Shown piece by piece: positions 35,504 to 42,272 of a stretch of DNA of 64,000 nucleotides. The stretch is taken from contig CAAGMZ010000026.1 of NCBI GenBank assembly GCA_900771195.1, positions 18,354 to 82,353 of the forward strand, written 5' to 3'. The translations under genes and the position numbers were made by a program. The DNA comes from Lachnospiraceae bacterium (GTDB taxonomy: Bacteria > Bacillota > Clostridia > Lachnospirales > Lachnospiraceae). Under the pieces are notes generated by a model that made no database searches, had not been told where the DNA came from, and saw only the letters and a list, made by a program, of their open reading frames with translations. Each line of letters starts with the position of its first letter. Positions within the stretch are counted from its first letter, which is position 1.

Positions 35504-36610
35504 GTGGACAATAACTTTTTGTCGGGAGATGTTAACAGCCTTAAAGCATACAGAGGGCTTGTTGAGCAGTATAATCAGGCCAGAGACGATTGCGCCCAGA
35601 CGACGGCCGAAGAAAAAAGACTTGAGAAAGAGCTTGCACTTAATAAGAAAAATCTTAAAGACAATATAGAAAGCACTGTCAAAAAAAGACGTGCTGAGGT
35701 TGCAGGTAAATTTGACGACGAAGTAGATAAGGATCAGGATAAGATTAAGAAGATAAGGGCAAAGAGAGAAAGGGCCAAGGACAAAGGCATCAAAGAAAGA
35801 ATTGCCGAGGAAACCGCAGACCTCACAGCCCAGAATAAGGAACTTAAGAAGAACATAAGAGAATCTCTCAAGAAGGAAAAGCTCCCGGGATTTTGCGGAA
35901 GCGGATTCTATTTTACGCTTTATTATACAAAGGGTGCAGGGGAAGTGTTTATATGTGCACTGATGATAGTGATGATGTTTCTTGTGGTCCCTGCCGTTGT
36001 GTATCTGGCACTGCCGTTCGAGAAGCTGCCGGACAGCTACAACGGACTGGCATTTGCGCTGACATTTTTCGTTGTAGTCCTGATTGTGTTCTTCATATAT
36101 AAGGTGATAGGAGATAAGACCAAAAACAGGCATTTTGAGGAGCTTAAATCCGTCAGAAGCCTGAGAGACCAGATTATAAGTAACAAGAGACAGATTTCCA
36201 ACATATGCCGTGCCATCAAGAAGGACAAGAACGAAGAGATGTACGAGCTGGACAATTTCGACGAGCAGATTAATGCCATTAATGCCGATATTGACAAGAT
36301 AAACAGCGAGAAGGAAGCTGCCCTGAAGAATTTTGACGATAATGTAAGTGCCAGCGTGGCTACCGAGATAGAAAATCGTGAGATGCCACGGATAAATGAG
36401 ATTTCCGATAATTACAATGCCATGGTAGCCAGGCATGCAGAGCTTGACGAGACCATAAGACAGATGAGGCTTAAGCTCTCAACGGATTATGAGGCTTATC
36501 TTGGTGAAGGTTTTACGGACATCAATAAGCTTGATGAGCTGATTTCAATAATGGAATCAGGAAGTGCCGGGACTGTGTCGGAAGCCATAAATCAATTGAG
36601 AACGAGATAA
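35504..36610 (+). CDS. Coiled-coil membrane protein of unknown function
   Basis: Started at GTG 35504, eight bases after AGGAGG, the protein has 368 residues; the longer frame to 35420 lies over the probable promoter (TATAAT at 35459-35464). The N-terminal 130 residues are a highly charged coiled coil (AEEKRLEKELALNKKNL). Two hydrophobic helices follow, roughly residues 150-175 and 185-205, and then a second long coiled coil. No catalytic motif is seen. The topology, two cytoplasmic coiled coils flanking a membrane hairpin, suggests a scaffold or tether, but the function is unknown. A clear terminator follows. Confidence 0.75.
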   Translation: MDNNFLSGDVNSLKAYRGLVEQYNQARDDCAQTTAEEKRLEKELALNKKNLKDNIESTVKKRRAEVAGKFDDEVDKDQDKIKKIRAKRERAKDKGIKERIAEETADLTAQNKELKKNIRESLKKEKLPGFCGSGFYFTLYYTKGAGEVFICALMIVMMFLVVPAVVYLALPFEKLPDSYNGLAFALTFFVVVLIVFFIYKVIGDKTKNRHFEELKSVRSLRDQIISNKRQISNICRAIKKDKNEEMYELDNFDEQINAINADIDKINSEKEAALKNFDDNVSASVATEIENREMPRINEISDNYNAMVARHAELDETIRQMRLKLSTDYEAYLGEGFTDINKLDELISIMESGSAGTVSEAINQLRTR

Positions 36611-36615
36611 AGACG

Positions 36616-36642
36616 GCGGCTGCCAGCTTGACAGCCGCTTTT
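36616..36642 (+). terminator. Terminator between convergent coiled-coil and yyaC genes
   Basis: GCGGCTG (36616-36622) and CAGCCGC (36632-36638) with a 9-base loop, followed by TTTT. Confidence 0.8.
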
Positions 36643-36647
36643 GCAAT

Positions 36648-37253
36648 TTAAAAGTCGGAGCTTTCAAGTATTCCGTACAATACCCCACGGCTTATGGTAT
36701 CAGCAAGAAGCATTACATTTGAAAGTCGTGTGGTCTGAAGGAGAAGTGATTCCATTACTCCGGAAAAATTAACGATACCGGTTATGTGAATATCTCCCAC
36801 GGTTGGAAGGCTTTTGTTCACACCGAGCCCCGGGCGCAGAGGACCGTTGCCCAAAGTTATATAGCCAATGTGTTCTTTTGTTCCGAGAGACGCATCTATG
36901 GCGATTACGAAAGGGTTGCGGTATGAGGATTTTATCTCCTCCAGGTTCTCGGACAGATTGGCAGCGTGAACCGGTTTGTTCAGGGTTCCGTAGATGTGCA
37001 CGTTGGGGATGCTGTATTTTTCAAGCTTGTACCCAACCAGAGGCCCAAGGCTGTCGCCTGTAGAACGGTCGCTTCCAATGCAAAGTACGATTGTTTCGCT
37101 GCTTTTGAGCCTGTGATACCGGAACAGTTCCAGCAGATGTTCTTTCAACTCATATGATGCATTGCGGTTTCCGGCGTCAAAATATACCACGGGCCTTTTG
37201 GCCTCCCGGGTAAGACGCAGGGTAACCGGACTGATAGTTTTGGTCTGTATCAT
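36648..37253 (-). CDS. yyaC: Spore protein YyaC (DUF1256, GPR-protease-like fold)
   Basis: The 201-residue protein has the DUF1256 pattern related to the germination protease GPR and hydrogenase maturation proteases. IVLCIGSDRSTGDSLGPLVG (about 55-74) and the strand-ending VIAIDASLG (about 117) correspond to the conserved acidic sites, and GPLRPGLGVNKSLP near 136 to the substrate-cleft loop. YyaC is a sporulation-linked protein of uncertain role in Bacillus. AAAGGA precedes ATG 37253. With spmA and spmB it supports a sporulating, or formerly sporulating, Clostridia host. Confidence 0.88.
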   Translation of the reverse strand: MIQTKTISPVTLRLTREAKRPVVYFDAGNRNASYELKEHLLELFRYHRLKSSETIVLCIGSDRSTGDSLGPLVGYKLEKYSIPNVHIYGTLNKPVHAANLSENLEEIKSSYRNPFVIAIDASLGTKEHIGYITLGNGPLRPGLGVNKSLPTVGDIHITGIVNFSGVMESLLLQTTRLSNVMLLADTISRGVLYGILESSDF

Positions 37254-37493
37254 CAGAAAAATCCTTTCAGAGGTATTAGCAAAAAAAGGTGCTTATAAAA
37301 GTCTACGTACATATGCGTTTTTTTATTCATTTTAAATAAGACAGACAATGACGGTTTTTGACAGAATCATTAAAAAATATGATGATTTTACGGACAGAAA
37401 ATGATAAAATACTTAAGTATGCTGTGATATCTTAATTGTGTGGTATGAACAATAAACAGACGGGTTTTATTATATATTCAGGAGGTAAGGAGT

Positions 37494-38633
37494 ATGGAAG
37501 TGTCATATGACAACAAGAAGGTCAGATTGCCGAAAAATATAAAGCAGGTGGGCTCTGATGAAGGAAACCGCAAAATTTACATAGAGGACTACGCTTATTC
37601 ATTCATAAAGGATATAAGGGTTGACGATGATGAAGACGGAATCGCCGGAGTTCTTCTGGGTGAAAAGTCGGTACAGGACGGAGTCACATATATTTTTATT
37701 AAAGGCGCCATGGAAGTGGAGAATGCCGCTGTATTCACGGACAGAATCGCATTTACGGGCGAGACGTGGCCGGTTCTCCGCAAAAATATAGCGCATTATT
37801 TTGGCGGAATGGATATTGTGGGATGGTTTCTGACATCGTCATCCATCACGTCCAAGAATCTGTATGTGGTCAATAAGGCTGACAAGGAAAGCTTTGAGGA
37901 TAAGGACAGCGTATTCCTGCTTGTGAATCCCGACAGCGGGGAGGAACAGTTTTATGAGAAATCCGAGACGGAGCTTTCTGCCCTGAACGGCTATGTAATC
38001 TATTATGAGCGCAACGAGAAAATGCAGTCATACATGGAGGAATACCGTCGCATTAACGGGCCGGCAGAGCCGCAGGAGGAAGAAAACGCCGACGGCAGCA
38101 GTGATGGCGGCGAATACAGAAAAATGGTCAAGGAAGGCAGGGAGCCGCTTGAGGCGGGCACCAAAAGACACCTTACTTTTGTATATGCCCTGAGCATGCT
38201 TCTTATTATCGTGGTTCTTGTAATCGGAGTCAATGAAATCAATAAATTTGACAGCAAAAACAAAGGCACACAGGAGACGCAGGGCAAAGAGGTAAACGCC
38301 ACGCCGGCTGAGACCGTTCCGGTAAATGTTGCTGACGGAAATATCGAGACTTCTGCACCGGAAGAGACAGAGGAAGCTACCGAGACACCGACGGAAGCGC
38401 CTACCGAAGCATCTACCGAAGCACCTACCGAGGCACCCACTGAGGCGCCGACAGAAGCGCCGACTGAGGCTGTACAGGAATATGTGGTGCAGCAGGGCGA
38501 CTCCATATACGGCATATGTCAGAAATTTTACGGAACCCAGTCAAAAGAGGCAGTCCAGAAAATAATTGATTACAATGAGCTTGACAAGAAGGATCTTTTG
38601 ATTGGAATGACAATATACATACCCGAAAATTAA
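37494..38633 (+). CDS. Membrane protein with MPN/JAB-like cytoplasmic domain and extracellular LysM
   Basis: The 379-residue protein has an N-terminal domain (about 25-180), one transmembrane helix (227-246), a Thr/Pro/Glu/Ala-repeat linker (about 295-330) and a C-terminal LysM domain (QEYVVQQGDSIYGICQKFYG) that should bind peptidoglycan. The N-terminal domain resembles an MPN/JAB1 fold by pattern: GIAGVLLGE, then IVGWFLTSSS where active JAMM enzymes have GWxHSHP, then a long FLLVNPDSGEE strand. The metal-binding histidines are missing, so it would be inactive. That assignment is inference. AGGAGG precedes ATG 37494. It heads a three-gene envelope operon. Confidence 0.8.
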   Translation: MEVSYDNKKVRLPKNIKQVGSDEGNRKIYIEDYAYSFIKDIRVDDDEDGIAGVLLGEKSVQDGVTYIFIKGAMEVENAAVFTDRIAFTGETWPVLRKNIAHYFGGMDIVGWFLTSSSITSKNLYVVNKADKESFEDKDSVFLLVNPDSGEEQFYEKSETELSALNGYVIYYERNEKMQSYMEEYRRINGPAEPQEEENADGSSDGGEYRKMVKEGREPLEAGTKRHLTFVYALSMLLIIVVLVIGVNEINKFDSKNKGTQETQGKEVNATPAETVPVNVADGNIETSAPEETEEATETPTEAPTEASTEAPTEAPTEAPTEAPTEAVQEYVVQQGDSIYGICQKFYGTQSKEAVQKIIDYNELDKKDLLIGMTIYIPEN

Positions 38634-38684
38634 TACGGGGTTTAACGCTTAACAGGGATACATTGCGGTCGGAGCAGACGAAGA

Positions 38685-39854
38685 ATGGCAGACGAAAACA
38701 AAAAAGACGAATATGACAGCAGAATAAAGAAACACCGGTTAAGAATCAGAGTGATAATCATATTGCTCTTCATTGTGGCAGTGGTCATAGCGGTGGTATC
38801 TGTAGTAAAAAAGACAAAGTCACAGTACGGTTCCTATGAGGTGCTGAATACGCAGGTGCGTGACGACAGCGGATATGCGGAATTTGTCAGGTTCGGCAGA
38901 AGCTATGTGAAGTACGGAAGAGACGGAGCAGCCTGCTGGGATTTTGAGGGACAATCCAAATGGAATTATGCGTATCAGCTGAACCAGCCGTGTGTGGATA
39001 TATGCGGCGGGTATATGGTAATAGCCGGCACTAATGACAATAAGGCATATCTTTTTAACAATGACGGTTATGTTACGGATATCAGTACGGGATTACCCAT
39101 AATGCAGATAAATGTATCATCACAGGGGCTTATAGTGGCCATGACTGATGACGCCGACTCTACGCATATCAGTATGTTTGATAAGGATGGCAACAAAATT
39201 TTTGACATAAAATCGGCAATAGAGAATGACGGTGTGCCGGTCAGCATGTCAGTGTCTGATGATGGGGAAAAGCTTGTTGCGTCATTTACGGCGGTTGAAG
39301 GGCAGCAGCTTAAGACCAGTGTTGTGTTTTATAACTTCGGGACAGTAGGGCAGAGCGAAAATGAGCGTGTTGTAGGCGGTTATGACACCTACGGGCAGCA
39401 GATTGTATCCAAGGTTGAATTTATTAATTCCACCACGGCGGTTGCTTTTGGGCAGAAGATGCTGAGTTTTTATCAGGTAAAAGAGTATCCTAAGCTGCTG
39501 GCGGATGTGAGCCTGGATTATGAGATAAAGAAAATATTTTATTCTGACAGCTATGTGGGACTTGTGTATATGGATGACAGTAACCGCAATATGATTGATG
39601 TTTTTAACACATCGGGAGAAAAAACGGTTACGCTTGAGGTTCCGGACGGGTATGTCAATTATGCGTTTGCTTCTTCTGCCGTAATGATGTACGGGGAAGA
39701 AAGCTGCCGGCTGGTGGACTTTTCCGGCAAAGAAATTTTCGGGTATACGTTTGAGGACAGAATAACAGCGCTGATACCTGCATCAGGGAATGACCGGTAT
39801 GTGTATATCACACCCGGAAAAATAATGATGATTAAACTTAAATATGGAGGCTGA
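38685..39854 (+). CDS. Membrane-anchored beta-propeller-like protein (DUF5711 type)
   Basis: The 389-residue protein has a basic cytoplasmic start, one transmembrane helix at about 23-43 (VIIILLFIVAVVIAVVSVV) and a long extracellular region. That region has repeated WD/PQQ-like blades such as ACWDFEGQSKWNY, AYLFNNDGYV, ISMFDKDGNKIF and CRLVDFSGKEIF. This is the DUF5711 pattern found in Clostridia. Function is unknown. It follows the LysM protein by 51 bases, and the stop at 39854 is immediately followed by the cvpA start, so the three genes form an operon and may act together at the cell envelope. Confidence 0.8.
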   Translation: MADENKKDEYDSRIKKHRLRIRVIIILLFIVAVVIAVVSVVKKTKSQYGSYEVLNTQVRDDSGYAEFVRFGRSYVKYGRDGAACWDFEGQSKWNYAYQLNQPCVDICGGYMVIAGTNDNKAYLFNNDGYVTDISTGLPIMQINVSSQGLIVAMTDDADSTHISMFDKDGNKIFDIKSAIENDGVPVSMSVSDDGEKLVASFTAVEGQQLKTSVVFYNFGTVGQSENERVVGGYDTYGQQIVSKVEFINSTTAVAFGQKMLSFYQVKEYPKLLADVSLDYEIKKIFYSDSYVGLVYMDDSNRNMIDVFNTSGEKTVTLEVPDGYVNYAFASSAVMMYGEESCRLVDFSGKEIFGYTFEDRITALIPASGNDRYVYITPGKIMMIKLKYGG

Positions 39855-39855
39855 T

Positions 39856-40527
39856 ATGAACTGGGTACTTGTCGGAGTTTTATTGATATTATTGATAAGC
39901 ATTTTTATTGGTATGAGAAAAGGGCTCATAAAGATGGTATTTTCAATCCTGTCAATGGTGATAGTGATTGTTCTGACATCTATTCTGGCGCCGAGGTTAT
40001 GCAGGACGCTCCAGAAAAACACAGAGTGGGATGATAAACTGGAGCAGCGTACGGAGACATTTCTTGAGGAACACGGGGTTCTGAAGCATGATGTCAGCGT
40101 CGATGTGGATGAAATTCCGCTTCCGGAATCTCTCCGGAATAAAGTGGCGGATTCTGCAGAGAGCTACATCGGCAAAGGAATTCAGGCATATAATGAGTAT
40201 GTTGTCAGCACAGTATCCTATGTGATATTCAGGTCGCTTGTGTATGTGGGTCTGTTCCTGGTTCTCATGATAATTGTCGCAATTATAAGCACGATACTTA
40301 ATGTGATGAGCCGGTTGCCGGTACTGAAGCAGCTTAACAGGGCGGGAGGCGCAATTATCGGTGCGGTTACAGGTTTGCTGTCCGTATGGATATTATTTAT
40401 GGTGTTGACCGTGTTTGGTAACACTAACGCCATGGTTCCTGTTTTTGAGCAGATAAATGAGAATGCATTTCTTTCATTTCTTTACGAGAAAAATCTGCTG
40501 ATGAATTTTGTGCTTGCTGTTTTGTAA
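39856..40527 (+). CDS. cvpA: CvpA family membrane protein
   Basis: The 223-residue protein starts at ATG 39856, with GGAGG at 39846-39850; the ATG at 39844 overlaps this site. It has four hydrophobic helices: an N-terminal pair with the FIGMRKGLIKMVFS motif, and a C-terminal pair with the conserved LNRAGGAIIGAVTGLLSVW segment. This is the CvpA pattern. CvpA proteins are linked to colicin V export and envelope stress in E. coli, with unclear biochemical roles. It ends the envelope operon. Confidence 0.88.
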   Translation: MNWVLVGVLLILLISIFIGMRKGLIKMVFSILSMVIVIVLTSILAPRLCRTLQKNTEWDDKLEQRTETFLEEHGVLKHDVSVDVDEIPLPESLRNKVADSAESYIGKGIQAYNEYVVSTVSYVIFRSLVYVGLFLVLMIIVAIISTILNVMSRLPVLKQLNRAGGAIIGAVTGLLSVWILFMVLTVFGNTNAMVPVFEQINENAFLSFLYEKNLLMNFVLAVL

Positions 40528-40534
40528 AAATGTC

Positions 40535-40563
40535 TTGACTTGAATGTTCTTTGTTGATATAAT
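40535..40563 (+). promoter_or_regulatory. Promoter of tRNA-Cys
   Basis: TTGACT (40535-40540), 17 bases and a perfect TATAAT (40558-40563), 30 bases before the tRNA. Confidence 0.85.
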
Positions 40564-40593
40564 GATAAAGCTGTTGAGACATAACAGCGTAAT

Positions 40594-40664
40594 GGCGAGT
40601 TAGCCAAGTGGTAAGGCGTAGGTCTGCAACACCTTGATCGCCGGTTCAAATCCGGCACTCGCCT
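40594..40664 (+). tRNA. tRNA-Cys, anticodon GCA
   Basis: The 71-base cloverleaf has acceptor GGCGAGT (40594-40600) paired with ACTCGCC (40657-40663), discriminator T73 as required for cysteine tRNA, an anticodon loop containing GCA, and T arm GCCGG-TTCAAAT-CCGGC. CCA is not encoded. Confidence 0.96.
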
Positions 40665-40675
40665 CTGTTTTTAGC

Positions 40676-40705
40676 AAGCGTCTGAGAGATTTCTCAGACG
40701 CTTTT
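40676..40705 (+). terminator. Terminator of tRNA-Cys
   Basis: A perfect 12-bp stem AAGCGTCTGAGA (40676-40687)/TCTCAGACGCTT (40692-40703) with a GATT loop, overlapping a T run. Confidence 0.85.
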
Positions 40706-40731
40706 AAAATATCTTTGTCGGAGATGGACTT

Positions 40732-40899
40732 ATGGATTTTGGCGTTGGGGACATAATCAGATTGAAAAAACCTCACCCATGCGGGAGCTTTCAGTGGGAA
40801 ATACTGCGGGTAGGAGCAGACTTCAGGCTCAAATGTGTGGGATGCGGACATCAGATAATGGTACCGAGAAAAAATGTTGAGAAAAATATACGCAAATAA
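40732..40899 (+). CDS. DUF951 small zinc-ribbon-like protein
   Basis: This 55-residue gene reads MDFGVGDIIRLKKPHPCGSF at its start and contains KCVGCGHQIMVPR, i.e. the HPCG and CxxCG cysteines of DUF951 proteins that probably bind zinc. TCGGAG lies just upstream of ATG 40732. The family is regularly found directly before rpsF in Clostridia, as here. The role is unknown; the link to S6, SSB and S18 suggests a function in nucleic acid metabolism. Confidence 0.9.
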   Translation: MDFGVGDIIRLKKPHPCGSFQWEILRVGADFRLKCVGCGHQIMVPRKNVEKNIRK

Positions 40900-40910
40900 A
40901 AGGTTTTTTG

Positions 40911-40940
40911 TTGACAAGAGTGATAAATATATGGTATCAT
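40911..40940 (+). promoter_or_regulatory. Promoter of rpsF-ssb-rpsR
   Basis: TTGACA (40911-40916), an 18-base spacer and TATCAT (40935-40940). The start near 40947 gives a leader of about 75 bases. Confidence 0.75.
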
Positions 40941-40974
40941 TTATCTTCGTGATATATTGAACATATATTCCTTG

Positions 40975-41012
40975 CTCCTTACCAGTTAAGGGGCCATAAG
41001 ACCAGAAGGAGG
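40975..41012 (+). promoter_or_regulatory. rpsF leader with Shine-Dalgarno-sequestering inverted repeat
   Basis: CTCCTT (40975-40980) is complementary to AAGGAG (41006-41011), the ribosome binding site of rpsF. A nested CCTTA/TAAGG alternative also exists. The mutually exclusive helices suggest translational control, consistent with S6:S18 autoregulation known for rpsF leaders, although the specific known motif could not be confirmed. Confidence 0.45.
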
Positions 41013-41023
41013 TGCAGTACAGC

Positions 41024-41311
41024 ATGAACAAGTACGAATTAGTAGTAGTTGTTAACGCAACAATCGAGGATGATGCCAGAGCAGCTGTTGTTGAGAAGGT
41101 TAAGGATCTCGTAACACGTTTTGGCGGAGCTAACATTGAAGTTGAAGAAGCAGGCAAAAAGAAACTTGCTTACGAGATTCAGAAGATGAATGATGCTTTC
41201 TATTATTTCATCCATTTCGATGCAGAGGCAACAGTTCCTGCAGAGCTTGAGACACAGCTTCGTATTATGGATAATGTCCTCAGATATTTGTGCGTTAAAG
41301 TTGAGGAATAG
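41024..41311 (+). CDS. rpsF: 30S ribosomal protein S6
   Basis: From ATG 41024, after AAGGAGG, the protein has 95 residues: MNKYELVVVVNATIEDD, the single alpha/beta ferredoxin-like S6 domain, and the motif KLAYEIQKMNDAFYY. S6 binds the central domain of 16S rRNA together with S18. A start four codons earlier is in the ribosome-site region and is rejected. It leads the conserved rpsF-ssb-rpsR operon. Confidence 0.97.
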   Translation: MNKYELVVVVNATIEDDARAAVVEKVKDLVTRFGGANIEVEEAGKKKLAYEIQKMNDAFYYFIHFDAEATVPAELETQLRIMDNVLRYLCVKVEE

Positions 41312-41353
41312 TTTCTGAGTCGGTTGCGAAGGCAGCCGGGACAGGAGGCAGAT

Positions 41354-41806
41354 ATGAATAAGGTTATATTAATGGGAAGACTTACCAGAGATCCTGACAT
41401 TCGTTATTCAGCCGGTGACAGCCAGATGACGGTTGCAAGATATACTCTTGCTGTTGACAGAAGACGTCGCACCGGTGAAGGCGCAGGTACTGAGCAGACT
41501 GCAGATTTTATTTCATGCGTTGCGTTCGGAAGATCAGCAGAGTTCGCAGAGAAATATCTGAAGCAGGGCACTAAGATTGCCATAACAGGAAGGATTCAGA
41601 CCGGAAGTTACACCAACAAAGAAGGCAATAAGGTATATACAACTGATGTAGTTGTTGAGGACCAGGAATTTGCAGAGAGCAAAGCAGCAGCCGGTAACGG
41701 TGGCAGTTATGCACCTGCAGCAGAAAAGCCGGCACCCGGAGCCGCAGCAGGAGATGGTTTTATGCCTATCCCTGACGGCGTTGACGACGCGGGCCTGCCT
41801 TTCTAA
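41354..41806 (+). CDS. ssb: Single-stranded DNA-binding protein
   Basis: The 150-residue protein has the OB-fold (MNKVILMGRLTRDPDIRYS after a short extension, DFISCVAFGRSAEFAEKYLKQG) and an Ala/Gly/Pro-rich linker. Its acidic C-terminal tip DDAGLPF corresponds to the conserved protein-interaction tail (DDxxPF). It protects single-stranded DNA in replication and repair. The start at ATG 41354 adds ten residues; ATG 41384-side MNKV (residue 11) would be the usual start. AGGAGG at 41343-41348 immediately precedes ATG 41354, which encodes MNKV in the accepted frame. Confidence 0.95.
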   Translation: MNKVILMGRLTRDPDIRYSAGDSQMTVARYTLAVDRRRRTGEGAGTEQTADFISCVAFGRSAEFAEKYLKQGTKIAITGRIQTGSYTNKEGNKVYTTDVVVEDQEFAESKAAAGNGGSYAPAAEKPAPGAAAGDGFMPIPDGVDDAGLPF

Positions 41807-41839
41807 AGTTATAGAATCATGTAAGGAGGTCATTGAAAG

Positions 41840-42103
41840 ATGTCTAATGTAAGAGAGACTAAGGGCGATTCTCCGATGAAGAAGAGAATGGGCCGCAGAA
41901 GAAAGAAAGTATGTGCATTCTGCAGCGACAACAGCAATGTTATCGATTACAAGGATGTTAATAAGTTAAAGAGATATGTATCTGAGAGAGGAAAGATTCT
42001 TCCCAGAAGAATCACCGGAACATGTGCAAAGCATCAGAGAGCTCTTACTGTTGCAGTAAAGAGAGCAAGACACATTGCACTTCTTCCGTATACATTAGAG
42101 TAA
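41840..42103 (+). CDS. rpsR: 30S ribosomal protein S18
   Basis: The 87-residue protein is basic, with the S18 core KVCAFCSDNSNVIDYKDV, RGKILPRRITGTCAKHQR and AIKRARHIALLPY-like ending. The CxxC and CxKHQ cysteines and histidine show the zinc-binding form. It sits with S6 on the 30S platform. AAGGAGG precedes ATG 41840. It ends the operon with a long AT-centred terminator. Confidence 0.97.
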   Translation: MSNVRETKGDSPMKKRMGRRRKKVCAFCSDNSNVIDYKDVNKLKRYVSERGKILPRRITGTCAKHQRALTVAVKRARHIALLPYTLE

Positions 42104-42157
42104 TTCTGAATCTAAAGACAGATGTCTGCCTTTGAGGTTTAGACAGTATGCATATTC

Positions 42158-42193
42158 AAAGGGCTGTAAAATAATTATTTTACAGCCCTTTTT
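42158..42193 (+). terminator. Terminator of the rpsF-ssb-rpsR operon, perfect AT-centred palindrome
   Basis: AAAGGGCTGTAAAATAATTA and its mirror form a perfect palindrome at 42158-42191 followed by TT. The inner sequence GCTGTAAAATAATTATTTTA recurs as the outer arms of structured repeats B and C and of the inverted repeat at 2251-2309. Confidence 0.85.
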
Positions 42194-42202
42194 ACATTGC
42201 AT

Positions 42203-42238
42203 GAAAACAGCCGGGGTTGTAAACAGAAACCCCGGCTG
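42203..42238 (-). terminator. Terminator of the cellobiose phosphorylase gene
   Basis: CAGCCGGGGTT (42208-42218) pairs with AACCCCGGCTG (42228-42238); on the minus strand TTTTC follows. Confidence 0.85.
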
Positions 42239-42272
42239 AATGTATAATAATATTGGAGGATTTAACAGCTGA

